DNA of 11,207 bases, taken from NCBI GenBank assembly GCA_900545125.1, contig UQXS01000064.1, positions 1-11,207 on the forward strand, given 5' to 3'. Under the pieces are notes generated by a model. That model did not search any database. It saw nothing but the letters and a program-made list of their open reading frames with translations, and was not told where the DNA came from. Both the position numbers and the translations under genes were made by a program. Source of the DNA: an uncultured Ruminococcus sp. (GTDB taxonomy: Bacteria > Bacillota > Clostridia > Oscillospirales > Ruminococcaceae). Below are positions 1-7,034 of this stretch, in pieces (the first letter of the stretch is position 1; each line of letters begins with the position of its first letter).

Positions 1-1176
1 CCGCCGTGGGGACTGACGACCGGAATCCGTCCGATAAAAAAATTCACTGCTCTTATGCGCAGCGGTCTGTCACGTGAACAGATATTTGATACTCTGTCAG
101 AAAAATATGAAATATCACCGGAAAAGCTTGATATCGGATATATCACAGCATCAAACCAACTGCCAATACTTGACAGAATCGACCCCGGAGCTGTCAGTCT
201 GTATGTTTCTATCCCCTTTTGTCCCACACGATGCAGCTACTGTTCATTTGTTTCTCATTCCATGGACTCGGCGGTAAAATTAATGCCGGACTATGTAAAA
301 ATGCTTTGCAGGGAAATCGAAATAACCGGAAGAATGGTAAAAGAAACAAATACTAAAATTGATACTATCTATTTTGGCGGAGGAACTCCCACTTCGCTTT
401 CTGCAAAAGATCTGAAAACTATCATGGAATGCATTACGCAAAATTTTGATCTCGACAATATACGTGAATACAGCGTTGAGGCAGGACGTCCTGATACTAT
501 AACCGAAGAAAAATTAAGAGTTATCAAGGAACTGGGTGCCGAAAGAATATCGGTCAATCCGCAGACTCTTAATGACGATGTGCTTCGTGTGATAGGAAGA
601 AATCACTCCGGCGCTGATGCCTTAAAGGCATTTGAACTTGCAAGAAAGGTCGGATTTGACAACATCAATACCGACCTTATCGCAGGACTGCCGACTGAAA
701 CTCCGGATAGTTTCAGAAACACTCTTGACAGGATAACGGAACTTTCTCCGGAAAGCATAACCGTTCACACACTGACGCTGAAACGTGCTGCAAATCTGTT
801 TCAGAATGCCAATGAAAATACGGATAACCCTGCTTCCGAAATGGTAAGATACAGTATAGACAAACTGCTTTCCGAAGGATATCTCCCCTATTATATGTAC
901 AGGCAGAAAAATACTGTTGATAATCTTGAAAATATCGGATATGCCAGAAAGGGATTTGAAAGCTATTACAATATCTTCATTATGGACGAAACACAGACTA
1001 TTCTCGGCGTAGGATGTGCTGCTTCTACGAAACTTGTCTATCCGGACGGAAAAATATCACGCATACACAATTATAAATTCCCCTATGAATATATAAGGCA
1101 GTTTGACACACTTATGAAAAAGAAAGAGGAGATAAACGAATGTTTGAAAAAAATCAGCTCTTTACGGCAGAAATAG
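1..1176 (+). CDS. hemZ: Coproporphyrinogen dehydrogenase HemZ, 5' end outside window
   Basis: A radical-SAM enzyme of the oxygen-independent coproporphyrinogen oxidase family, HemZ branch. By family it decarboxylates the propionates of coproporphyrinogen III in anaerobic haem synthesis; activity in this clade is less certain than for HemN. The frame is open from base 1, and the first codons give a PPWGLTTGIRP stretch typical of the region just before the HemZ radical-SAM domain, so the ATG at 55 is internal. The visible part is 391 residues. The 4Fe-4S cluster motif CPTRCSYC lies at visible residues 74-81 (Cys74, Cys78, Cys81), followed by the SAM-binding YFGGGTPTSL near residues 124-133 and a SVEAGRPDT strand. 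The C-terminal domain looks complete. The last 37 bases overlap the start of rlmD, so the two genes are very likely cotranscribed. HemN/HemW-type paralogues are the alternative, but the PWG-GIRP segment favours HemZ. Confidence 0.88.
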   Translation, partial: PPWGLTTGIRPIKKFTALMRSGLSREQIFDTLSEKYEISPEKLDIGYITASNQLPILDRIDPGAVSLYVSIPFCPTRCSYCSFVSHSMDSAVKLMPDYVKMLCREIEITGRMVKETNTKIDTIYFGGGTPTSLSAKDLKTIMECITQNFDLDNIREYSVEAGRPDTITEEKLRVIKELGAERISVNPQTLNDDVLRVIGRNHSGADALKAFELARKVGFDNINTDLIAGLPTETPDSFRNTLDRITELSPESITVHTLTLKRAANLFQNANENTDNPASEMVRYSIDKLLSEGYLPYYMYRQKNTVDNLENIGYARKGFESYYNIFIMDETQTILGVGCAASTKLVYPDGKISRIHNYKFPYEYIRQFDTLMKKKEEINECLKKISSLRQK

Positions 1177-2498
1177 AAGATATAACAAGTGAGGGAAACG
1201 GCGTTTGCAGAATTGACGGATTTGCAGTTTTTGTTCCTGATACGGCAATCGGCGATGTTATAAGAGTGAAGATCGTCAAAGTGCTGAAAAACTACGCTTA
1301 TGGTATTATAGATAAAATAATACAGCCGTCGTCAGATAGAATCGAAAACGATTGTGTGTACTACAAAAAATGCGGCGGATGCGTTTTCCGTCATATTTCT
1401 TATGAGGCAGAATGCAGAATAAAAAATAATATTGTTAAAAATGCTTTCAAAAGAATAGGAGGACTTGAACCTGAATTTGAAGATTTTATCAGCGCAGAAA
1501 ATATTCATGGCTACAGAAACAAAGCTCAGTATCCTGTGGCTGCAATCAACGGCAATGTTATATGCGGATTTTATGCTTCCAGAAGCCATAGAATAGTAAG
1601 TCTTACAAAGTGCTCGCTGCAGCCGAAAATATTCACCTGCATACTTGAAAATATACTTGAATATATCAGAGAAAAGAAAATCCCTGCATATTCCGAGGAA
1701 ACTCATACGGGAATAATCAGGAATATTTATCTGAGAAAAGGTACATATTCAGGAGAGATCATGGTATGTATAGTTGTTAGAAAAGACATATCCCGTCAGC
1801 TTTCCGGTCTTTGCAGGAGGATCACAGAAAGATTTCCGGATATAAAAAGTATCGTAATGAATATCAATCCTGACAAAACTAATGTGATCCTTGGAAAAAA
1901 ATGTATTCTTCTCTATGACAAAGATAAAATTTCCGATATTATGTGCGGAAATAAAATAAACATCTCTCCCCTCTCCTTCTATCAGGTCAATACAATTCAG
2001 GCAGAACGATTATATGCTAAAGCTCTGGAATATGCCGCTCCTGAAAAAGATGATGTTATAGCAGATCTTTATTGCGGAGCCGGTACTATAGGTCTTTCTA
2101 TGGCATCAAGCGCCAGAAAAATAATCGGTATAGAAATTATACCACAGGCTGTCGAAAATGCACGGGAAAATGCTAAGATCAACAATATTGATAATGCGGA
2201 ATTTTATTGCGGAGATGCCGGAGAAGTATTTAATAAATTGCATGAAAATGGATACTCTCCTGATATTATTGTAGTTGATCCCCCTCGCAAAGGATGCTCG
2301 GCAGAAACAATAAGCGTTATTGCCAGAACTTCTCCCCGAAAAATAGTTATGATATCGTGCAATCCAGCAACCGCTGCAAGAGATACAAAAATTCTTACGG
2401 AATACGGATACACACCTGTTAAAGTCATCGGCTGTGATTTGTTTCCAAGAACAAGGCACGTTGAGTGCGTAGTTTTGATGTCAAGGAATAAGGCTTAA
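1140..2498 (+). CDS. rlmD: 23S rRNA (uracil-5-)-methyltransferase, RlmD/RumA family
   Basis: A SAM-dependent methyltransferase that puts a C5 methyl on uridine in 23S rRNA (U1939 in E. coli; the Bacillus RlmCD enzyme also does U747). The 452 residues show an N-terminal TRAM RNA-binding domain (about 1-61), then the 4Fe-4S cysteines Cys72, Cys78 and Cys81 in CVYYKKCGGC with a fourth Cys near 158. The Rossmann SAM site DLYCGAGTIGL is near 307-317, VVDPPRKGC near 378, and the nucleophile Cys in MISCNPATAARD near 406. A C-terminal HVECV holds the general-base Glu. All catalytic parts are present and the C-terminus is of normal form, so a nearby insertion has not broken the gene. The ATG lies inside the end of hemZ, 8 bases after a GAGGAG ribosome site (1126-1131). 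The gene is followed at once by a terminator. Which uridine it modifies cannot be read from sequence alone. Confidence 0.92.
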   Translation: MFEKNQLFTAEIEDITSEGNGVCRIDGFAVFVPDTAIGDVIRVKIVKVLKNYAYGIIDKIIQPSSDRIENDCVYYKKCGGCVFRHISYEAECRIKNNIVKNAFKRIGGLEPEFEDFISAENIHGYRNKAQYPVAAINGNVICGFYASRSHRIVSLTKCSLQPKIFTCILENILEYIREKKIPAYSEETHTGIIRNIYLRKGTYSGEIMVCIVVRKDISRQLSGLCRRITERFPDIKSIVMNINPDKTNVILGKKCILLYDKDKISDIMCGNKINISPLSFYQVNTIQAERLYAKALEYAAPEKDDVIADLYCGAGTIGLSMASSARKIIGIEIIPQAVENARENAKINNIDNAEFYCGDAGEVFNKLHENGYSPDIIVVDPPRKGCSAETISVIARTSPRKIVMISCNPATAARDTKILTEYGYTPVKVIGCDLFPRTRHVECVVLMSRNKA

Positions 2499-2522
2499 AA
2501 GTGCCTATTTTACGCACTTTTT
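2497..2522 (+). terminator. Intrinsic terminator of the hemZ-rlmD unit
   Basis: AAAAGTGC (2497-2504) pairs perfectly with GCACTTTT (2514-2521) around a 9-base loop, and the run of five T closes the structure. It begins inside the rlmD stop codon and so ends the hemZ-rlmD transcript. The A-tract on the left arm could also let it act on leftward transcription coming from the element. Confidence 0.75.
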
Positions 2523-2627
2523 CGGGTATGCAGCAAAACTGCTCACTCAACTCTCCCCTGTTTTTACTGTATTCGGAAAGACATCAGCGGTCAAAAATCG
2601 GCTGACAACATTTCTGCATACTGAACT

Positions 2628-2675
2628 TAGTGCGTCGAACTGCTAACAGAGGGTTCGGTAGTGCGTCGAACTGCT
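2628..2675. repeat. Two direct copies of a 17-bp repeat, 31-bp period
   Basis: TAGTGCGTCGAACTGCT occurs at 2628-2644 and again, identical, at 2659-2675, with 14 bases between. The spacer ends in GTTCG (2653-2657), which can pair with the CGAAC inside the second copy (2667-2671), so alternative RNA or DNA pairings are possible. Repeats of this size at an element end can be recombinase or regulator binding sites. Nothing here says which. Confidence 0.8.
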
Positions 2676-2701
2676 GTCGTTCGTCAAAATGGACAAAAGT
2701 T

Positions 2702-2734
2702 AGGTGCTTTTTCCTAGTGATGAGAAAAACACCT
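2702..2734. repeat. Imperfect hairpin abutting the -35 box
   Basis: AGGTG, one unpaired C, then TTTTTC (2702-2713) can pair with GAAAAACACCT (2724-2734). That gives an 11-bp stem with one bulge and a loop of about ten bases. The right arm ends on the first base of the -35 element at 2734. It may be a terminator insulating the downstream promoter from incoming transcription, in either direction, or an operator-like dyad. There is no clean T-run after it on the + strand; leftward it is followed by TAACTTTT. Confidence 0.5.
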
Positions 2735-2762
2735 TGAAAAAATCATTTAAATGTGCTATAAT
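2734..2762 (+). promoter_or_regulatory. Near-consensus sigma-A promoter for the small-protein/HEPN unit
   Basis: TTGAAA (2734-2739) and a perfect TATAAT (2757-2762) are separated by exactly 17 bases, giving one mismatch to the vegetative consensus. Transcription would start near 2769 and leave a leader of about 65 bases before the ATG at 2835. It is the strongest-looking promoter in the window and stands just in front of the small gene. Confidence 0.78.
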
Positions 2763-2834
2763 AAAACTAGTATACAAAGCATAGGAGCGTGACCGTATTT
2801 AATTCTTGGGTTTTCCCAGAAAGGAGGAAGCGCT

Positions 2835-2990
2835 ATGAGCTTTTTAGTCACTCTCGACTGGAAGTTTGTCCTTGCTTTGGGTGCGGCTGCTGGCGTGGTC
2901 ATTCTCTCTTTGAAAACTGACTCCGATGCAGCAGGGCAGGTATTAACCAATGTGGTTGATGCTTGTGATAAGGGTGCGGCTGCTGTTTAA
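2835..2990 (+). CDS. 51-residue hydrophobic small protein, function unknown
   Basis: I do not recognise this family. The ATG at 2835 follows an AAGGAGG ribosome site (2821-2827) with 7 bases between, and a near-consensus promoter lies upstream. The product has a short polar start, one hydrophobic stretch from about Phe11 to Leu26 (FVLALGAAAGVVILSL) that could span or lie on the membrane, then a charged, Ala-rich tail with a single Cys near residue 44. No cleavable signal peptide is obvious because the N-terminus carries Asp8 and only one Lys. It precedes the HEPN-like gene by 76 bases on the same strand, so it may be its partner or regulator, or an independent membrane-active peptide. That link is inference only. 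The opposite-strand reading frame over it (2950-2756) has no comparable start signals. Confidence 0.7.
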   Translation: MSFLVTLDWKFVLALGAAAGVVILSLKTDSDAAGQVLTNVVDACDKGAAAV

Positions 2991-2999
2991 AGCAGCCGC
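2976..2999 (+). promoter_or_regulatory. Perfect 9-bp GC-rich hairpin on the small-gene stop codon
   Basis: GCGGCTGCT (2976-2984) pairs fully with AGCAGCCGC (2991-2999), and the six-base loop GTTTAA holds the TAA stop. No T-run follows (the next bases are TAACTCTTATAT), so it is a poor intrinsic terminator. It could act as an attenuator, a 3'-end stabiliser or a processing site separating a highly expressed small gene from a weakly expressed large one. Confidence 0.6.
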
Positions 3000-3021
3000 T
3001 AACTCTTATATAACTAAAGTA

Positions 3022-3027
3022 TATAAT
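3022..3027 (+). promoter_or_regulatory. Possible secondary -10 box before the HEPN-like gene
   Basis: A TATAAT hexamer stands 45 bases ahead of the ATG at 3067. The hexamer 17 bases upstream (CTAACT, 2999-3004) matches the -35 consensus poorly, and the region is AT-rich, so chance occurrence is likely. It offers a low-level independent promoter if the hairpin before it blocks readthrough. Confidence 0.3.
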
Positions 3028-3066
3028 TTTAGAATTATGTGTTTTTTCATATAGAGGTGATTAATC

Positions 3067-5052
3067 ATGGATACTTCAAAGCAAAGTACAGAGCAACTAA
3101 TGAAAATAAATTCCATGCTTTGTCAAGGATTAGCTTCTTCTTTATCGATTGGATGCAATTGGTTAGATGAGTATGCTTGCTGGCGTGATGATGAAAATAA
3201 CTTTTTTGATCCAATATTAACGATCACAGACTCATTTAATACGAAAATTTCTGGCGATGCTTACAAATTGATTTCGGATGATGAAAACTGTCTTTTATTC
3301 TTCGATAACATTAAACTTTCTGTATTCTACAGTCAATCATTACGAGAGTTAGAAAAGCGAACTGTAGAACAAATAATAAGTACAAAAAATCCTATCACAA
3401 AAGAAAATATTTTAAAAACATATTTTGACTTTATAGAAAAGTGTAAAAAAAACAAAAATCTTGCCCCAGCAATTGTCATTCTCGATTCAGCAGCTGAAAG
3501 TCAAAGTGTACTACATGGTTGCAATACTGTTGATTTATTTATTGCTAATAACACTCTTTTAGAAGTACTAAGATGCACCTCTGTAGAATCTATTTTTTTG
3601 TTATTCACATATTGGCGTATAACTCAAAAAGATAACTTACTTTCACAATTATTGATTTCCATATCTGAGTATTTAAAGTCGCATTTTTATGCATATGAAG
3701 ATCCAGATATGCATCTTGACTATGATATACATTCTCTTTCTATTATAAAAAAACTTAGAGTAATTCAGCATTGGGCAAAGTTAATCACATTTCATACTAA
3801 AGGAATAATGGAAAAATACAAGGAAATGGAGTGGCTATTACCTGTTGATATTCTTGTCGATAACTTTTCATTAACAAATCAGATATCTAAATACGAGATG
3901 CTAAAATACAAATTATTATTTGAATCCGATATAAATGAAACAGTTCAAAAAAAAGCCATTTGTAACCACAGCTATGTAATCTGGATTAAAACAACTGATA
4001 TCATGCATATTTTATACGAGGTATCTACATTACTTTATCATCTTCCTAACAAAAAAATAAAACAGCTAAATACAAATAAGAATACGCTTTTAGATATACA
4101 AGATAATTTTCTAAAACTTCGTGATGAGTATACTCGAATTATATTTAAACACAGATCGTTTTATAATAATAACCGCAGTGAATTTAATACTTCAATTTCT
4201 AAAGCACAAGAAAGCGATGCTGTTCAAGTTGATAAATCCGTTGATGATATTCTTCAACTGACATCTGGTTTTTTAAATGATGATATAGATTCTCTTCTTC
4301 ATGCCAAACAACAATATATAGATCATCTTTCGATTTTCATTACGGAGGATCGAGAAAAAAAGCTTGATGAATATATTTTTAAAGTAGCTAAGAAAATTCA
4401 AGAGCAAGTTAAGCAATTAAGTATATATGACGTGCTCTATGCCCAGGTTACAGAAGAGTTTAAAAAGTTTTCAGAACACCTTCTTTCTTTTCCAGATATC
4501 TTCTGTTCATTAGCATCAGCAGAATACCTTTACTCAAAATATGTTAAGGGACATCCGAATAACGAAAAATTTGACTATAGTTGCATTTCAATAATGTATT
4601 ACAAGTCATTGGAAGATTTTGTTAATAAACTAGTTTACAGTAGATATGTTGACGTAGTGCTTGAGCCTAATAAAGCTGTAATTATCAATAAGAATGATAA
4701 AACAGCGTATAAAATATTTGTTTCTGACAAGAGGAAATTTTATGATAGTAAAAATCAATGCATGAAAAGAACTTGTGAAATAGGAAATCTTGGTTTCTTG
4801 TTAGAGAATATTAATCAAGAAACGAAATTTAAAGCATACTTACAAACAATATTTCCTTCAATTAATATAGATAGCTTAATAGCGTTTGGTAGAAAACTTA
4901 AAGGTACTGCACCATTCAGAAATAAAGCTGCCCATGGAAATGATATCATTACTTATCAAGAAGTTTGCACAGATAAAATCAAAGTCTTTTCTGATAATAC
5001 TGAAGAATATAGAGGGCTCATATTAGAACTATTAGAAATATTATATAGCTAG
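3067..5052 (+). CDS. Unknown protein with C-terminal HEPN-like Rx4H domain, candidate defence effector
   Basis: 661 residues. The start ATG is preceded by GAGGTGA (3054-3060) with 6 bases between. I recognise no domain in the first 480 or so residues; they look largely helical, Lys/Asp/Asn-rich, without signal peptide or membrane segment. The last 170 residues look like a HEPN-type helical bundle. A helix with YYKSLEDFVNKLVYSRY (about 517-533) is followed by a short strand-rich insert, then FRNKAAHGND with Arg618 and His623. That is the Rx4H signature of HEPN ribonucleases and HEPN-like abortive-infection proteins. The gene is clearly richer in A and T than hemZ/rlmD and the recombinases, which fits recent transfer as cargo. 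It converges on the recombinase genes and probably shares the promoter at 2734 with the small protein. RNase activity and a defence role are inferred from the motif alone. The frame is intact, so it is not a decaying remnant. It could instead be a non-enzymatic HEPN-fold protein. Confidence 0.72.
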   Translation: MDTSKQSTEQLMKINSMLCQGLASSLSIGCNWLDEYACWRDDENNFFDPILTITDSFNTKISGDAYKLISDDENCLLFFDNIKLSVFYSQSLRELEKRTVEQIISTKNPITKENILKTYFDFIEKCKKNKNLAPAIVILDSAAESQSVLHGCNTVDLFIANNTLLEVLRCTSVESIFLLFTYWRITQKDNLLSQLLISISEYLKSHFYAYEDPDMHLDYDIHSLSIIKKLRVIQHWAKLITFHTKGIMEKYKEMEWLLPVDILVDNFSLTNQISKYEMLKYKLLFESDINETVQKKAICNHSYVIWIKTTDIMHILYEVSTLLYHLPNKKIKQLNTNKNTLLDIQDNFLKLRDEYTRIIFKHRSFYNNNRSEFNTSISKAQESDAVQVDKSVDDILQLTSGFLNDDIDSLLHAKQQYIDHLSIFITEDREKKLDEYIFKVAKKIQEQVKQLSIYDVLYAQVTEEFKKFSEHLLSFPDIFCSLASAEYLYSKYVKGHPNNEKFDYSCISIMYYKSLEDFVNKLVYSRYVDVVLEPNKAVIINKNDKTAYKIFVSDKRKFYDSKNQCMKRTCEIGNLGFLLENINQETKFKAYLQTIFPSINIDSLIAFGRKLKGTAPFRNKAAHGNDIITYQEVCTDKIKVFSDNTEEYRGLILELLEILYS

Positions 5053-5058
5053 GTAAAC

Positions 5059-5090
5059 AGTCCCACACCGATAAATATCGATGCAGGACT
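5059..5090. terminator. Dyad between convergent genes, weak bidirectional terminator
   Basis: AGTCC (5059-5063) pairs with GGACT (5086-5090), and inside it CGAT (5069-5072) pairs with ATCG (5077-5080). Both neighbouring genes end here from opposite strands (stop codons at 5050-5052 and 5101-5103), so a shared terminator is the simplest reading, although T-runs are short on both sides. A recombinase attachment site is an alternative because such sites are often imperfect dyads next to the integrase gene. Confidence 0.35.
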
Positions 5091-5100
5091 TACTATCTAT

Positions 5101-6645
5101 TCACTTCTCCACACTAACCCCCACACCCGACTTAAAATAAAACTCCAACTCCTCATCATACACCACAACTTTCTCCAACAGCTTTTTTACCAGAGTTTCA
5201 TCAAAATCCGTAACCTCCCCGCTTTGCTTTTCAATAAACTTCCGCAGTTCCTTTATTCTCTTCTTATGCTCCGATTTTGCCGTACCATCCATATCCGTCT
5301 GTGCCTGTAATTCACGCAGGCGCAGGATCTCCTCGGTGATATCGTCATAATTCTCACGATGCTCTGTCCGGTTGATTAACTCCTGCTGCAATGCAGCCAT
5401 TTTCGCCGCCAAAGCCGCCGCACTTTCCGGATTTGCCTCGTTGATCGCTGTTTCCAGATTCACCTTCAGCCGTTCCAGATAGGCATCGCTGTTCCCAACC
5501 ATTTCGTTCAGTGCATCAAGAAAAGCTGACTTCAAAGTTTCTTCGTTAACAGTTCTTGCACGGCACTCGTCTTTATGCTCCAACCTCGTGAGGCATCGCC
5601 AAACAACGCTTTTCTTGCCTCGGTTGTTCCAGTGGATTCTCCTGTACTCCCCGCCACATCCGGCACAGAACACAATTTGTGAGAATGCGTGTCTGGCACT
5701 GAAACCTTTCTTTTTTACATTCTGCTCACTGCGACGTGCCATTTCCTCCTGCACCATCAGGAACAGCTCTTTCGGAATGATCGCCTCATGATCTCCCTCA
5801 AGGTAATATTGCGGCTGCATCCCGGTATTTTTGACTCGCTTTTTATTCAGAAAGTCCACCGTACACGTCTTTTGCAGAAGTGCGTCACCCATATATTTTT
5901 CGTTCTCCAGTATCTTGCGGATCGTTGTATCATGCCATTTTTCTTTCCCACGAGAGGTCAGAATACCGTCACGCTCCAATCCTTTTGCGATTTTCTTGCA
6001 GCTTGCTCCCTCAAGATATTCCCGGAAAATCCGCTTGACAATTTCCGCCTGTCCCGGATTGATAACCAGTTTCCCGTCCGCATTCTTATCATAACCGAGA
6101 AAATTTCTTGCATTGACCATGACCTTGCCCTGCTGAAAACGATAGCGAATGCCGATCGTCACGTTTTTGCTGAGGGATTCCGACTCCTGCTGAGCCAGCG
6201 ATGCCATGATGGTCAGAAGAACCTCGCCGCGTGAATCAAGCGTATTAATCGATTCTTTTTCAAAATAAACGGGAATGTTCATCCCTTTCAGCATACGGAT
6301 GTAATTCAAGCAATCCACGGTATTTCGGGCAAAACGACTGATGGATTTTGTGAGTATCATATCAATGAGACCGTTTTTGCAGTCCTCAATCATTGCATTG
6401 AACTGCTCCCTGCCTTTTGTCGAAGTAGCGGAGATTCCCTCATCCGCATATATTCCCACAAGCTCCCATTCAGGCCTGGAACTGATGTAATGATTGTAAT
6501 GCTCGATCTGCATTTCGTAGCTGGAAGCCTGTTCCTCGTTGTCAGTTGAAACACGGCAATAGGCGGCAACACGCAGCTTTTTGACTTCTTCTTTCGCCGC
6601 ATTGTTGCCTTTCTGCGGCTTTGCAGGAATTTTGATAATATTCAT
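5101..6645 (-). CDS. Large serine recombinase, third gene of the recombination module
   Basis: 514 residues, typical length for a large serine recombinase, which cuts and rejoins att sites to integrate or excise DNA. The N-terminal resolvase domain (about 22-165) starts with AAYCRVST, giving catalytic Ser33, and contains TKSISRFARNTVD with the conserved active-site arginines. A recombinase DNA-binding domain (about 180-300) includes the LGYDKNADGK segment. A zinc ribbon follows near 328-362 (CAGCGG, then WRC and DEC), then a helical, coiled-coil-prone segment rich in Leu, Glu and Arg (about 385-470), and a short C-terminal strand region. Its ATG overlaps the TGA of the middle recombinase gene as ATGA, pointing to translational coupling; the upstream GGGGTGG is only a fair ribosome site. 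It stands closest to the putative element end. Its specificity relative to the other full-length copy cannot be read from sequence. Confidence 0.93.
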   Translation of the reverse strand: MNIIKIPAKPQKGNNAAKEEVKKLRVAAYCRVSTDNEEQASSYEMQIEHYNHYISSRPEWELVGIYADEGISATSTKGREQFNAMIEDCKNGLIDMILTKSISRFARNTVDCLNYIRMLKGMNIPVYFEKESINTLDSRGEVLLTIMASLAQQESESLSKNVTIGIRYRFQQGKVMVNARNFLGYDKNADGKLVINPGQAEIVKRIFREYLEGASCKKIAKGLERDGILTSRGKEKWHDTTIRKILENEKYMGDALLQKTCTVDFLNKKRVKNTGMQPQYYLEGDHEAIIPKELFLMVQEEMARRSEQNVKKKGFSARHAFSQIVFCAGCGGEYRRIHWNNRGKKSVVWRCLTRLEHKDECRARTVNEETLKSAFLDALNEMVGNSDAYLERLKVNLETAINEANPESAAALAAKMAALQQELINRTEHRENYDDITEEILRLRELQAQTDMDGTAKSEHKKRIKELRKFIEKQSGEVTDFDETLVKKLLEKVVVYDEELEFYFKSGVGVSVEK

Positions 6646-7034
6646 TTTACCACCCCGATCAAACTGTAAATATATTCCGCCTGTGCAATCGGATCATCAT
6701 ATTGCATAAGCGGCTCGGAAAATTTAAATTCTGTGTACATAGTAAATTTTTTCTGTTGTTTCCGGCTGACGTGTTTTTCCGCCCTGCGGAGCAGTTCAGC
6801 ATTTGCTTCTGCAAAAGTCTGCCGGCTGATGATTGCAGGGTGGAACTCGTCTCCGGTATAGCTGAAATTGCGTATCATACGCTTTACTGTGCTGTGAACC
6901 ATTGGCTTTCCAGCATGAATAGCGGCATCATGCAGGCTTAATCCCGAAATATAGCTATTAAAAATATTTGCAACGACTTCTGCCTCAACCTCATCAACAA
7001 CAGTCATTCCGTTTTCTATTTTGTATCCGAACAT
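6642..7034 (-). CDS. Compact recombinase-domain protein lacking the catalytic serine domain
   Basis: 130 residues starting at the ATG at 7034, not at the longer frame's ATG at 7061, because codons between them spell the ribosome site AAAGGAGGAG (7037-7046). The protein opens with MFGYKIENG and continues with VVDEVEAEVVANIFNSYISG, then STVKRMIRNFSYTGD and AIISRQTFAEANAELLRRAE. Segment by segment this mirrors the DNA-binding 'Recombinase' domain of the full-length neighbour (GYKKAADGS, ADVVRLIF, STVKGMLTNEKYYG, AIVSKEDFEKA). There is no resolvase domain, no catalytic Ser and no zinc ribbon, so it cannot cut DNA alone and is more likely an accessory subunit or directionality factor. It overlaps the end of the upstream recombinase by 19 bases and the next start by 4. 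The intact frame and good start signal argue against a decayed fragment. Confidence 0.75.
   Translation of the reverse strand: MFGYKIENGMTVVDEVEAEVVANIFNSYISGLSLHDAAIHAGKPMVHSTVKRMIRNFSYTGDEFHPAIISRQTFAEANAELLRRAEKHVSRKQQKKFTMYTEFKFSEPLMQYDDPIAQAEYIYSLIGVVK

Larger units (their letters stand above)
2523..2834. other. Gene-free signal-rich region between rlmD and the small-protein gene
   Basis: I find no credible gene in these 312 bases. They hold an 8-base inverted pair (GTATGCAG at 2526-2533 and CTGCATAC at 2614-2621), a short TCAGC/GCTGA dyad (2584-2588/2601-2605), two copies of a 17-bp repeat (2628-2675), an imperfect hairpin (2702-2734), a promoter (2734-2762) and a leader of about 65 bases. 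This is the most likely zone for the left junction of the integrated element, but no second att copy is visible in the window to prove it. No tRNA or known riboswitch was recognised. Confidence 0.5.

Noticed and set aside
2528..2605. 25-codon ATG frame on the + strand after the rlmD terminator
   Set aside because: No ribosome site and no hydrophobic or conserved look.
2628..2675. CRISPR array
   Set aside because: Only two copies of 17 bp with a 14-base spacer and no cas genes nearby.
2523..2834. tRNA or tmRNA gene as attachment site
   Set aside because: No cloverleaf arms or CCA-type end found.
2789..2917. GTG frame on the + strand out of phase with the small gene, preceded by AGGAG
   Set aside because: Only one base separates AGGAG from GTG, and the product is Arg/Cys-rich and implausible beside the in-phase small gene.
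2756..2950. 64-codon frame on the - strand over the small-protein gene
   Set aside because: The + strand frame has promoter, AAGGAGG and hydrophobic pattern; the antisense frame has no good start signal and covers the promoter and leader.
5689..6234. 181-codon + frame antisense to the third recombinase
   Set aside because: Shadow of a strongly supported recombinase; no ribosome site or domain.
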